This document shows positions 38,601 through 50,300 of a stretch of DNA of 64,000 bases, piece after piece; positions within the stretch are counted from its first letter, which is position 1, and the number at the start of each line of letters is the position of its first letter. The notes beneath the pieces are model-generated. The model searched no databases. It was not told where the DNA came from and worked only from the letters and a program-made list of their open reading frames with translations. The DNA is from Trichinella spiralis (lineage: Eukaryota; Nematoda; Enoplea; Trichinellida; Trichinellidae), in the NCBI GenBank assembly GCA_000181795.3, contig CM012953.1:5538312-5602311 (forward strand). Direction: 5' to 3'. The position numbers were made by a program, and so were the translations under genes.

Positions 38601-40253
38601 TTTGACACCGCATAACAACCAACCAATGAGATGCTCAGGAAATACATGTCCACGAGGATATCGTTGTACATATTCATCTGTTGGTAGAGGTTATTTTTGC
38701 TGTTCCAGTTCTACTATGATTGGAAGTAATGTCTCATTTTGCTGAATTTGCAATTTTTTATATAATGCAAATGTGAAAACGGATTTTCAATAGAACTTAA
38801 ATTTTTTGTAGCAGGAAAAATGGCTTAACAGTTGTAATATTTATGCTATCTAAAATTCCTCGCCAATACAGCGCATAATAATTAAGTTAATCTAGTTTTG
38901 AAAAGCATGAATTACTGAAAACAAAATGCTGGAGTGCAAACTGTTTTTTGCATAAAAATCCATACATACATAAGAATAATTATATTTTCTATTTAAAACC
39001 ATTAGCTTCACTTCAACTTTATTAAGTGATGCTTTTTTTTAATATGATTGCTAAAGTGTTTGACAGTTGTTAGTAAGTTGTATTGATGAATAAATGAATG
39101 ATAGGCTATTAAGATTTTTTTGGAATTGTAAAATTAGAAGATATCTTTTAAAAAAAGTTAAAGTTAAGTTCAAGATGCAACCAGAAATGCTTTTTCTAAT
39201 TTAACAATTTCAGTCAGCCTGAATATTACTGATACAAGTTATGAAAGTGGCGCATTACAATTATGAAAGTTATTGTAGTCACAATGATTGAACTTAAGAT
39301 CACCTTTTATTGGTTGGGAATATTTTTGTATTTTAAATTCTTAAATTTCATTAAATTTCACATTAATATTTATTTCTTTGAATTTTTATAATTATACATT
39401 TAATTATATTGTGATTTTATTCAGTTTTTGCTTTTGTGCAGATGTACGCCAAATTGCCTTTAGTATCAGTGTAGTTTTGCTTGTTTGATCAGCCCTGCTG
39501 TTGCTGAAATTGATAAAATTATTACTTTATTTAATTTTCAGCTGATGGATGTCCAAGCGGTCGACCTTACTATTATCCAAACACGAACAAGCCGTTAAAA
39601 TGTCAACCTGGTCTGACAGCATGTCCAAGAGGCTTCAATTGTGTTTACAGCTCACTCAATAAAGCATACCAATGCTGTTCTAACAGAAAATTGAAAAGTC
39701 CACGTTTAATAGATTCAGACATTCCAAGTAATAAATTTAATAGAATTTCAATTTTTAAATAAAAATTGTATCTTTTACCTTCGAATATTTAACTGTCAAG
39801 TTATATAATTAATGGAAACTAAAATTTTACTTAAAATTCATAGCAAGTGAAATTGATAAAACATGCAAGGTTAAAAGCGAAAAGACCATGATGACATTTA
39901 CATTAGAATTGCAATATATGAAATATTTCATGAAATGCAATGAAAATGCATTGAATATCTTTTTTAGGAATAGCTGCTGAAAAAATAGTAAACTGCTATT
40001 AACCATTTTTGTTATGCATTTTAAGCATCAAGGCTTTTTATTAGTTCAGCATACTGTTTTCATATAAGTAAATAAATAATGAAATAACTTATATTTTTTC
40101 ATAATAATAATAATAATCGTAATATTAGTGTTTTTTCAATACTGATTGTCTTCTTTTTTAGTTTCAGAATATGTTTGGAAAGAAAATCAGAATGCAAGTG
40201 AAGTTTTGTTGACAGAAGATTTGCCTAAAAATATTGAATTTGAATCTGACTAA
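29632..40253 (+). CDS. Large secreted Kunitz / lustrin-type cysteine-repeat / EB-module protein
   Basis: Twenty-nine exons closing in frame to about 1503 residues: 29632-29707, 29785-29917, 29988-30103, 30838-30960, 31033-31179, 31241-31408, 31745-31924, 32163-32297, 32353-32550, 32851-32970, 33313-33486, 33792-33938, 34002-34322, 34385-34558, 34610-34762, 34812-34967, 35029-35178, 35406-35573, 35769-35915, 35963-36112, 36623-36775, 37256-37408, 37492-37611, 37873-38052, 38105-38275, 38351-38512, 38567-38725, 39542-39727 and 40162-40253. Order: signal peptide; a CBM14-like (peritrophin-A) module in exons 2-3; two EB modules (exons 4-5); then an alternation of Kunitz domains (exons 7, 9, 11, 13, 14, 24) with about 17 lustrin-type repeats (pattern CP.G..Y ... 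CP.GY.C ... YCC); then an acidic tail. Nearly every exon is one module bounded by phase-1 introns. Kunitz domains inhibit serine proteases, and the repeats suggest cuticle or matrix anchoring. Kunitz 1 and 2 lack one disulfide pair. Introns over 300 bases hold no other gene. Confidence 0.93.
30292..30368 (+). other. Candidate alternative terminal exon of the Kunitz/lustrin gene
   Basis: After the acceptor TTTTCAG, 77 bases continue exon 3 in the correct phase for 25 codons (TLFHQISSNN... CCSMTVYYNIL) and a stop. Two AATAAA signals follow at 30373-30378 and 30383-30388. Use of this exon would yield a 133-residue secreted protein carrying only the CBM14-like module. Transcript evidence is needed to confirm. 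Confidence 0.4.
30373..30388 (+). terminator. Tandem poly(A) signals inside intron 3 of the Kunitz/lustrin gene
   Basis: AATAAA at 30373-30378 and again at 30383-30388, a few bases past the stop of the candidate alternative exon. Confidence 0.4.
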
Positions 40254-43200
40254 ACAAGTCAACTTATAAAATTTTGCAATCATTCACTTCTGCGTTTCGA
40301 AACTGCTTTGAAATTGTTTATAAGAAAAAAAATTTTTTTATTCAATGAAATTTTGTTATGCTTATTTTATGAAAAAAATGTAGCTCACTGAAAAAATCAC
40401 GAATAACGAATCTCAGTTTTTATGTCTATGCAATGTGTATTGCAGTTTATTGTAGCATTTGCGTGATTGCTTCACTTTTCCATGCTTTGTGAACAGCTAA
40501 GTACAAGTTACTATGTAGCGTAATTGCTAAGCCATTTGTAATTTTAATGAAAACAGTTGCTTCATTGAATTTTTGTTAATCATGTTACACAAAAACAGTC
40601 TGTTAACTTACTTTTTAAAACAATTTAACAAATTTTGTTTACTTTCCAAAAAGTAATAAGAAGATCATTAAAAAAAACAAACTCGTTTAAATAAATTCAA
40701 CATTAAAGAATAATAAAAGTAAAAGAATTGCAATAACGGCTTTAGTCAATGCGCAGCACAAACTAACACAACTTGCTAGTACTGCTTGTGTTCATATGTG
40801 AAGGTGGTGGTATTTTCGACTGCAAAAAGAGCAGTGCAAAACTACCAGATGTTAAAAATAAATTCAAATTTTCTAGTAAATAATTCAGCCATATGCTATT
40901 TGTTGATGAAATAGTCAGCAGTGGATTTGATAGGAAACCACTGGCTAATGTTATTTAAAACATGAAGCAATCATGTTGCTATAGAAAAATTTAAAAATTT
41001 AGCCAGAAAATCTGATTCAAACTTTTTTTAGTGATAACATTAATAATAGAAAAATTCTTTAAATAGTATTGTGATGTATCACTTCCTCTTTAAAACATTT
41101 CTTAGGCAATGTAATTGCCACTGTCAGATGAGAAAATCATTTTGTTGTAAAAAAATTTCACTTTTTACATAGTAAGCAACTTGAATTTTTCAGATATGTA
41201 ATTTTAAATGGATAAGTAATTTTAAAATTAACAAAAGTTATAAAAACTAAAATTAACAATTTTTGAATAAAGTGTATGATTTTGTTTGCATAGCAGTTCA
41301 TTGCATTGAATCTTTCAAAATGAAATCTATCAATTAGTGCATTTTCCAACGCAGTGCAAAATCATCTAATAGCAATGTTGGTATTTCAAAAGTGTCATTT
41401 TACAACAAATGTAAAAGTCGAAAGGTCAGAAAAAGAAGGCTCAAGATGTTTTTGATAAATTTATTACTTTTATCAGGAAATTTCAAATCAAAATTGCAAG
41501 TTTATGATGCATTTTTGAAGTCAGTTTATAAGTAAATTAAATACAGTAACTTCACTGACAGTAAGTCTAAAGTATGAACTGTAGAAGTCATGTCAAAGAG
41601 ACGTTTATTTGCTGGTTCATTACATAGGAATGTTCCACTTTGTATAGAAAGTAAACGCGATTGTGGCAAGTTTTTGAAATTGACTGATTCGATTAATGAT
41701 TAAAGTGAAAATAGCATATCCACTTGAGTTTCAATGCGTAAATTTTATTCTAAAGACATTTTCAAACTACTGTGAAGATTGTGAACCGATTGTTATATTA
41801 ATAAATATTTCCTGAAAAATCTTTTAGCAGTATCTCATACTTGAAAAATATATATGTTCATTTAAATTCACTGTTTAGACGTTATTAAATTGTTTTATTG
41901 CTGTGCAACAAAAATACTTTTATACGTTTATTAGATTTTATTAACGTGATTGTTTCAATTTTATGAATTCTGAAAGTAAGGCATATAATAAATTTAATGT
42001 TTCACAAATAATATAGTTTCTAATAAATTATAATAAATTTTGTAATAATACAATAATTTTTCTTTGAAAGCAAATATATGAAATATTAAATTAAAAAAGT
42101 AAAAACAATTATACATTATTTTTAATGATGAACTATAACTTTTTTAAAAAGTTATATTTTTAGAATTTGTAAAATGTTTTGAAAAATTGTTTCAACATAT
42201 CATTATTTCCGATAAATTTTTCAAGATTAAAAAAATCTTTGCCGTTGCTCATAAACAATGAATTCAATAAAATTTGTGGAGCATTTTTTTATCTTGAATA
42301 ATAATTAAGAAAATTTATTTCATGAATACATATTAAGGATATGCATATCAAAATAGAATGAAATTAAATGAAAGCAGTTCATTTCACATAATATAAAAAT
42401 ATTATATCGCCATCCCTTTCAAAACTGATGCATATTTTTGAATCTTTGTTTCATGAAATGCATCTTAACACGTGCCAAATGTGTGAATAAAATTTTATCC
42501 ATTAGATAAAAATGCAAAGAGGTAATTTTCAAATTAAATACATTTTGTAGAAGTATATTAAAAACTAAGCAGTAGAAAGTTTGTTTAGCTACTTCCATTT
42601 TGTGAATTCAACTTTCAACCAGTATGTATAGTGAAAAATAGCAAACTGCTTTGAAACTAAATAATATTCACATCATTATATGGCTGAGCTTGCACATGAC
42701 TTATTTATTAACAACATTTTAATATGGAATAATAATGCTAACTCATCCGATGATTTGGCTATCAGTGTATTATGATACTAAATGAATTCATTCAAAGCTT
42801 TTGCAGAAGTTTGATTTTGAATTATAATTAGCACAAATTATTGAAATGTAAAAAAATAGATAATTTATAAAATATCAAAATAATCAAACAGCTGATAGTA
42901 TATTTTCTAGCGAAATATCAGTCATTTTTCATGTTTTAATCAATACTATTAACAGTAGTGTAATAAAACGGAATTACGTTCTAAGCAGAGTATTCCTATA
43001 GATGAATTTACTTCACTAACTAGCATAGTTTCTTAAATTATCTTTGTTTGAACGTAAATAAAAATATCAAAATTATTGATTTTCATAGAAATTTTTAGAT
43101 GAATTGTTTTTAAAGACAACATTTTTCATTTCACTTCTGCTCATCTGCTGATGACTATGATAAATTCATAATAAGGCACTTATGGCTTGCTTTCTAAATA

Positions 43201-44888
43201 CTCTTTAGCTTCTTGAATTTCGACTTCTACTTGTGTACAAAATCTAATATAAATATAAATATAAATTGCTGGTAATTTTTAAATTATTTTCTCATTTCTA
43301 TTCCTAACAAAAACATGATAAGTTGTAATTGCAAAAAAAATAATGCATGCTTTAGTCTTTTTACAATAGAAATAAATTTTAAAAATTGTGATGGAAGAAT
43401 GCAATTTAAAGTAGGCAGATTTTGTTTTAAAGTTCATTTGCACATTTTTATTTAACAATTTATGTTTAGCAGTTACACTATTTTTATTGCCGACATTTTA
43501 AGTTTTACCATTACTGGTTAAGCATTTTTCATCTAGTGTTCACGCATAAATCAGTGGTTTTCAAATTATTATTTACACAAACCATTGGAATAGCATAATA
43601 TAAAATAGCAAGCTGTAAAGGTTATTAAATGTCATGAATGATACGTTTTTCTAAAATAGAAAACTGCCTTCTTTAAATATATAAAGTTTGAAATATTCAT
43701 TTTATCTACATTTGAATATCTAACTATCGATATATATGTAGATATATATAAACATTTATTTATTAATTTAAATGTCCCAATCTGAAGTTATTCAAAGTTG
43801 ATTAATGCAATATTTCAGGGGCATATAAATTGTAGCAAATGTTTTTAATAGTAAATGCTTTCTGCGATGTTAAATAAAGAATTGCTCACATTCATCTGAA
43901 AAATGAAGAAAGCATGCCGTTGCCTACGTCGCAGCGATGTCACACAAAAAGTGCATTTCATTCAAAATTATTTATGAATGCAAAAAAAGTAGAAATAAAA
44001 TGACTAAAGTTATTGTTAACAAAAGAAAATTGTTGTTGATAAAAACAGAAGGTTATTAATGAAGAAGTAAAAAATTGCGTCAAGTGGACGTGGTTAATCA
44101 AAATTCAGTGATAAACGACCACTTATTGAACTTGAATAATTTTATGGTTTTATTATGATCAATATTTTTTAGAAATGAAAATCCTTTTATTTATCATTGA
44201 AATATCATATTTGCAAAAGAATAATGTTTCTTTCACTTTCTTCCAAAGGTTAACAAACACTGCATGGTTGAAATATTTGCTAGCAGAAAAAATTTACATT
44301 CAAAAAGTTCGCATAATATAAAAAAACGGATCACTCTGCTTTGTGAAGCATGCATGCAGTCAGTTAGTTCAATTACACTTCAAAGTGAATATTTATTTTA
44401 AATAATTTGCTTTGGCTAATGTAAGTAAATGCAAATTTTCACTGTACGTCAATGAATACTGCATGTTGTAGGAACCTCAGTGCGAACAAATTGCATAATC
44501 AATAATATAGGAATTTTATTATAATTTTGTATAAAGACTGAAAGTGATAAAATTTGAAGTAATATTGAAAATTATTATAACTAAACTTGTTTTTGAAGCC
44601 ATTTTGGACATGTCATATCTTGTAATAAAAAGTAAGTTTGAACATCCAATAAAAGCTTTTCAAAATGATCGCACAGAATTAATTTTATTCAGAAGAAGCA
44701 CTACAAAAATTGACTGGGCTATAACTTCATTATTTCTGCAATTTTTATTGAAATTTTTTAATAAAGTAAAACTTGGAAATGTTAAGTTGTTAAAAGAAAT
44801 AAAATCTTCCAAGTGTTTAGTATGCTTTGCTTTTTATCTTATGTGTGATATAATTTGATGTTGCTTGTTTAATTTCTGAAATGTACAT

Positions 44889-45128
44889 TCATTGCACATT
44901 AGCTGCAGTTGAAAGCGAAACTCTGCATAAACCGTACACAGTTTTGGTAGAAATTGTAATAATTATTGTGCAAAATATTGTCCAAACAGTTTTTTCGTAA
45001 AAAAATTTGAGAAAAGTGCATTTTGTTAAAATATTGCTCAAAAAATTTTCAGTTGGATTGTTTTCTAGTCCATTTCCGACATTTGCTTGTCTTGGTATGT
45101 CATCAGTTTTTCTGGTCGAGTCAAACAT
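44889..45128 (-). CDS. Possible small membrane protein, unrecognised
   Basis: A 79-codon ATG frame. The N-terminal half is polar (MFDSTRKTDDIPRQANVGNG...). A hydrophobic segment follows (TVWTIFCTIIITI), preceded by KFFYEKT, with a short tail. Composition is more protein-like than other frames in this desert, but no family, splice context or poly(A) signal supports it clearly. Confidence 0.22.
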   Translation of the reverse strand: MFDSTRKTDDIPRQANVGNGLENNPTENFLSNILTKCTFLKFFYEKTVWTIFCTIIITISTKTVYGLCRVSLSTAANVQ

Positions 45129-45402
45129 TTTGCTATTTTTTGCGCAGAAATGCTAAAATTATTTTTAACTAGTTTCTTTTTAAATCAAAATGAATATTTT
45201 TTGCCCTCTTTTATCGTACTGCTTGTAACTATGCTTGCGCATCATTTGCAAGGCAACAGCTGATCAAGATTGGTCAAATCGTTGCTTTCAATTATAAGAG
45301 ATATTGCAATTGCAGCGTATTATACATGCATATATATATATTGGTTAATTTAATTTAAAGTTTACGGTGTTATTTTAAAAATGTAATGCTGCTGATTATT
45401 TC

Positions 45403-45437
45403 GTTTGTTTGTTTGTTTGTTTGTTTGTTTTGTTTTG
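45403..45437. repeat. (TTTG)n microsatellite
   Basis: About eight TTTG units running into a G-rich end. Confidence 0.9.
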
Positions 45438-46052
45438 GGGAAAAAATTTTAAACTCAAAATGCAAGAATGCAAAACAGGTTATGTGGCATGTTGGCTTAT
45501 GGTAGAAGTTTTCTTACTGAAGAACCGTAAACAATCAATAATAGCGGATAGGGGTCAGCTTTGCTCTTCTTCTGTGAGGTTACTTTATTTTCACATCAAC
45601 TGACCGTTGCTGAGCTTCATGGAAAAGTAAACTTTAGTTAGCAAAAGTGGAAGCTGAGGAAGCTGATTGAATATCTGCAGTAAAAACACTTTTCTTTGCT
45701 TTCTGTTCCATTATTCACTTTTGCAATTGTCGACGAGTTCGAGAAATCGAGAGAGTCCAGTGTGTCGCTGGTGTAGCAATACTGACCAATCACAATACGT
45801 CTGCAGAGTAGAATGGGTGAAAGAAATAAATCATTATCTTTTTCCAGCTGACTGTCAAATCAGATTCATAGAATAAGTAGGAAGCTAGTTATAGACATGA
45901 TGCATTTAAAAATGAAGCATTCGAAACAACGAAACGAGCTTGAATTGCGTTTCGCTTTAATTTTGCTCAAATATACATAACATTTTCTTCTACATCCATT
46001 ATATGCATATATATATATTATACGTATATGTATACTTTCTTCCCTTTAAGTT

Positions 46053-46073
46053 TCATTCATTCATTCATTCATT
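46053..46073. repeat. (ATTC)n microsatellite
   Basis: Five ATTC units, about 140 bases upstream of the TGF-beta start codon. Confidence 0.9.
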
Positions 46074-46212
46074 TTTCCCTTTTTTCTATTTTACTGCTAA
46101 CACTATTTTTGTGTATCACACTTTTTTGAATTAAGTTTTGTTATATTATTGTTTTTATGAAAATTTTAATAAATTTCCATTGTAAAATGTGCTGGTTTTA
46201 AGGAAAACCCCT

Positions 46213-47329
46213 ATGGCTAACTACAAAATGCTCCGCTTTCTGGTCACTTTGTTGTTGATGACCACTTCGAGTAAATCAAGCACAGTTGATTCATCACCAA
46301 CCGCATCGAAGCCATTAGAAAAGATTACGACCGATTTTGATGGACAATTATACAGTGCCGGTGAAAGGATGTTACTCCAAGTGGACCCAGGAGAGCCATC
46401 TGATGAAGAAATTATTCAAGATGAAATGGATGAAAAGTACAATTCACAAGACAAAGTACAACCAGATTTAGATAGTGAAGCTCTATCATCTCTTAGTCAA
46501 GAACTGTTTGACAGTGCTGCAGTAGATAATAATAATAATTACGCCCATTCTTGGACCAATAAGCATCCGCTGATGATGATGTCATCTTCACAAAAGGTGG
46601 TTGATTTCATTAGTGGAACTCAAATCAGTATTGAAGATACACAAGATCAAACTTTTGGTCCTGTTGGAAATGAAACTTTAGAAGATTATATTCGCCATAA
46701 CTGCACTTCTTGCCTACTTCGAGAAGAAGCGAAATTAGCAAGAATTGAACGCGTCAAAGTGGAATTACTTCACAAGCTTGGTTTGAAAAATCCTCCAAAT
46801 TCAACAATGAAAACTCTTCCACCGATGCTTCCACATTTGAATGATCTGTTAAATAAATGGGGTTTCAACGCTCACAGTGGCTTATTAAGTGATAGCCCAT
46901 ACGTTGATCGTGACGATCTTCGTCCAGAAGATGATTCTGCAAAGTTGGAGCAAATTTACATCATTGGTCAGAAACGTAAGCAATTTTTTCAATTAATTAA
47001 ATGAAATTTAATAAATAGTGTAAAATTTCTTTTAAATCAATTTTTAGTTAAGAGAATAAAATTTGATGAATTTTAAGAAATTCAATTTCCAGATGTTAAC
47101 TTGCGACCAATCAACAAATGCAGCTTGAAATAAAGAGACTTGACAGATTTTTCACTTAATGCTCATTAATCATTTTTTGTAACTTGAACAAATTCATCAA
47201 AATTTTAAAACATAATTTACATTTTAAAAAGATATTTAAATTAATTTCTTTTATTCAATAATTATATAGTAAATAAATAAGAAAAAGCGAAACAACTATT
47301 GCATTAATAATGTTGTTTTATAAACATAC

Positions 47330-47374
<45 letters not shown>

Positions 47375-50300
47375 CATGAATANNNNNNNNNNGATAAGTA
47401 TAAGTATATGTTGTATTGATGTAAATGGAAGTAATTGTAAAGGTTAGCATGAAACAAACAACTGATAATGGTTACAATCAGTCAGTAGCAAGGTAGGCTG
47501 AGATTAGGTGAGAAAATAATTCATTATGCAACAAGTCTGGATGCCATGCAAAGTGGCTTGGCGTTGACCGTCACAATAAAATGCATGTAGCCAATTCTGT
47601 CGGCAGCCTGTGATTACAGAAACAATTAATTACATAACAAGATGGCGGCGTAGATCAGCTGATTCTGTATTGTCTAGAAATTTATTTTTGCGTGAAGGTG
47701 CTAGAATACAGAAAAGAAGAAGCGTCCAAGCGAATTCGAATAATTCGTCACAACTGACCATTTTCAAAAGACAAAAGTTGACCCTGCGTTCGATTACATA
47801 GTAAAGCAGTTATCCAAGCTTTCCCATTGCTATTGGCTATTGTCTTATTCTGTCTGATAGTTATGTGCCAATTTTTGTAGACAGTATGCCGCAGACGGAA
47901 TTTGCATTATCCAATTTCTTTTTTACCAATCATTTTCTCATGTAATTTTCATTTTTCCAATCTTTTAAACGATAACGATAATTTCCATAAATAGACAACT
48001 AGTCCTTTTTTAAATTTAAATCCATCATCCATCCAGTTGATGACGTTGTTGTGATTAAATAGCATATAAATATATACTTTAATATTAAGATGAAGTTTTT
48101 AAAATTACATTTTAAAGCAAAAAAAATGAGCAGGTTGTTGTTTATTTTTACATTTTATTCATAATTCTTGTAATGATTACAATTTCATATGTCATTAATA
48201 AGAATAAAAAACAACATACTACAATCACTTTTCTGATAGCTGACCGACCTCATACATCAAAATTATGCCAACGTCCTAATTATAAAGCTGATAATTATAG
48301 TAAATCAAATAAGGACATGTTGATTATTGGCAACAAAATAAATCAACAAACATATTTAAAAATAAACAAATTTTTTAAAATTCAAAAAAAAAACTTTTTT
48401 TTCAACTTTTTATTATTTTTTCTAAGAAATTTATAATATTGTATGAAATAATTTTATTTATTTAATTCGATTGTCATTATTTTAAATTTCGTATTGCGGT
48501 TTAAATTTCATTTTTCAGCTGTCACCAAAGTAAAACTGACTTTTCACGAAAATTTTCCAACTTTGTTAGTTAAACTACTTATTATTGTCATTTTGATGTT
48601 AAACTTGTCATTAATGATGTGCATGCATTAATCTTCTTGAAGCTTTGATGGAAATTGATGAACACATTATTAACAAACTGAAATTAATTTAATTTAAATA
48701 AAACTGGAATATTAACAAATGTAAATTTTATCAAGGTTGTAATGTAAATAAATAAACAAATGTATTTTCATTGATATAAATGGTTTCAATTTTTATGAAA
48801 TTGAAAAAAATGTTATTTTGTTTCATTACACTCTTGGTAATTTTTATTTAACAAAAATGGTTAATATTTTTTAAGCAGAAAAATCCTAAGAACTTTTTCC
48901 TAAAATTCCATAAGGAAGTAATGCTTCTGTAAAAGCATAAGTATCATATAATTTATTAAACATATATGTGCATTAAATGATATTTTGGTTTTATACTTGC
49001 AATGTATTGAATATTGCTAAGAATTATATCTTCCAATGTCGATGATTAAAGTTCACTGATAAATCCTGAAAAAAACTAAATAAATTAAAAATGATTTCTT
49101 ATGATAAGGGGTAATGATAGAGATTGATACAGTTGAGCAGTTATTTATATTACATTTACAGAAAAAACGGTAAAGTTTATTAACACATTAAAAAATGCAT
49201 AATTTGAAATGAATATTGTTCTAGCAACTGAATCTCTGAAGTTCAATGAAATTGATGATGACATGGTGTACTTCCAAATTTCACAAGAAACTCAGAGTAA
49301 TTTCATCGAAAGTGCTCAGCTGCATTTCTATGTACGCTCTGATCAAATCAGCAGTGATACTAACCCAGCAAAAATTATAATATACCAATACAACGACGCC
49401 AGTGGTGATGTAATATATTCAAAAAACAAACCGTTTATAGCAATAAAAACAAAACAATGATGCATGATACTGTTTTTAGAAAAGATTGATTAAAATTAAG
49501 GAATTCAAACGGCATGGACGTTTCAAAGGCCACTGGGATAAAATTGACATAACATCTAGCGTTCGACTGTGGTTTTCAAAGCCAGAACGAAATTATGGTT
49601 TGCTAATACAAACTGTGAACAATAACATCAGTTTGACTTTTCCACCACCAGTAAAAATCACAGATGCTGATAAATACGTAAGTCGAATTTTAAAAGCAAC
49701 CAGTAATTGAATAATTTCTATTTAAATAAATTGCCTTTTTGCATAAATTTACCGTAAAAACGGAAATAATATTCTTATAGTAATTTCTTTATAAGTACAA
49801 TATTACATCTACTCCATGAATATACGTACTTGATTTGATATAAAAATGTTAAACTTTACAATAAAAAATAGTGAATTTTTTATAACGACTGCGACAAGTT
49901 GACGAATAATTTTATCACCTTATTAACTTTATATTGTTTTTAGAACGAAAAGGTAATACGCAAATAAGGTATAGCATATCAGAAACAGTTTTAATATTTA
50001 TGATATTAGATGAAAAAATTATGAATAAATAAATAAAAATATACATATGTGTGCAGAAGAACGTTTAGAATTTACAGTAAATTTAGCAAATAGTAACCAA
50101 TAGCAAAACATTTTATAAAAAAAGTAAATATATTGCTCACATATATAAAATTAGAAGCAGAAATTATTTTTACAATGAAGTTTTACAATGCATTAATAAA
50201 TCAGCTTTGATCTTGCTTAAATTGGAATTGTTACGATTTGGTAATTTTCAATGTAGTTTCATATGTGAAAGCAGGAATGAATACGTTGGATTTATTAATT

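Larger units (their letters stand above)
40254..46212. other. Gene desert with 5' region of the TGF-beta gene at its right end
   Basis: About 6 kb, very AT-rich to roughly 45 kb. No recognised family. From about 45.5 kb the sequence becomes GC-richer and probably holds the promoter and 5' UTR exons of the TGF-beta gene, ending with a TTTTAAG acceptor at 46194-46201. A small minus-strand frame (44889-45128) is listed separately. Confidence 0.5.
46976..49224 (+). other. First intron of the TGF-beta gene
   Basis: 2.25 kb. Contains a GTATAT microsatellite, the N gap, and a GC-richer island at about 47400-47900 with a YY1-like motif. The rest is AT-rich. Confidence 0.75.

Noticed and set aside
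43172-43183. TAAGGCAC, the miR-124 seed string
   Set aside because: Match ends after the seed and no precursor fold is apparent.
44544-44858. 104-codon plus-strand open frame
   Set aside because: No ATG start, AT-driven Lys/Ile/Phe composition, no splice or poly(A) context.
47610-47801. 63-codon frame in TGF-beta intron 1
   Set aside because: Basic, low-complexity, no ATG-linked splice context. Better explained by the GC-richer regulatory island.
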